Below, piece by piece: positions 6,919 through 7,624 of a DNA stretch of 7,624 nucleotides. Position numbers and translations under genes: made by a program. The DNA is from Legionellales bacterium (GTDB lineage: Bacteria > Pseudomonadota > Gammaproteobacteria > Legionellales > Legionellaceae): contig DNMA01000183.1 in assembly GCA_003489505.1 (NCBI GenBank), positions 1,826 through 9,449 on the forward strand, in the 5' to 3' direction. The first letter of the stretch is position 1. Every line of letters begins with the position of its first letter. The notes beneath the pieces are model-generated. The model saw only the letters and a list, made by a program, of their open reading frames with translations. It was not told the DNA's origin and did no database searches.

Positions 6919-6926
<8 letters not shown>
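5880..6926 (+). CDS. recA: Recombinase RecA
   Basis: A 348-residue DNA strand-exchange ATPase that forms filaments on single-stranded DNA for homologous recombination and repair. Walker A is GPESSGKTT (66-74, K72), the catalytic glutamate is E96 (DAEHALDP), and Walker B is VIIVD ending at D144. Loop L1 follows at [18 protein letters not shown] (156-173). The L2 region includes [21 protein letters not shown], with the allosteric Gln and the [10 protein letters not shown] core. The C-terminal tail is acidic ([11 protein letters not shown]), as in other RecA proteins that self-regulate DNA binding. The second of two tandem ATGs (5880) is preferred on ribosome-binding-site spacing; starting at 5877 would add one Met. 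It is the first gene of recA-recX-alaS, and its stop overlaps the recX start by 8 bases. Confidence 0.98.

Positions 6927-7624
<698 letters not shown>

Overview
This window comes from a moderately AT-rich gammaproteobacterium. Hand counts give about 44% G+C in parts of rimO and recA. RecA has the gammaproteobacterial form and aligns residue for residue with E. coli numbering at its Walker motifs. The recA-recX-alaS order is common in Gammaproteobacteria. The lack of any LexA-type operator upstream of recA would fit the Legionella/Coxiella side of the class, but the genus cannot be fixed from this sequence.

Left part (1-2290, minus strand): the 5' end of a proline tRNA gene is cut by the left edge. 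It has its own sigma70-like promoter just downstream of a YeeZ-like SDR gene. That SDR gene follows rimO (ribosomal protein S12 methylthiotransferase) by 2 bases, so rimO and the SDR gene form an operon.

Middle (2292-3157, minus strand): one gene for a 266-residue protein that I do not recognise. Its G+C is about 35%, clearly lower than its neighbours. A near-consensus sigma70 promoter drives it, and a perfect inverted repeat fills the promoter spacer. It is the most accessory-looking item in the window.

metNIQ block (3159-5618, minus strand): a complete D-methionine/L-methionine ABC importer. It comprises the ATPase with a C-terminal NIL domain, the permease, and the lipoprotein binding protein. 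metN and metI overlap, and metQ follows metI by 14 bases.

Right part (5619-7624, plus strand): a divergent intergenic region leads to recA, recX and the first 93 codons of alaS, tightly packed with 8-base and 4-base (ATGA) overlaps. recA has a clear extended -10 promoter. A GC-rich 10-bp hairpin lies in the first codons of recX and may lower recX expression relative to recA.

No insertion sequence, CRISPR array, phage gene or multi-gene novel system is visible. The candidates for something new are the orphan 266-residue protein with its promoter/operator arrangement and the recX-internal hairpin.
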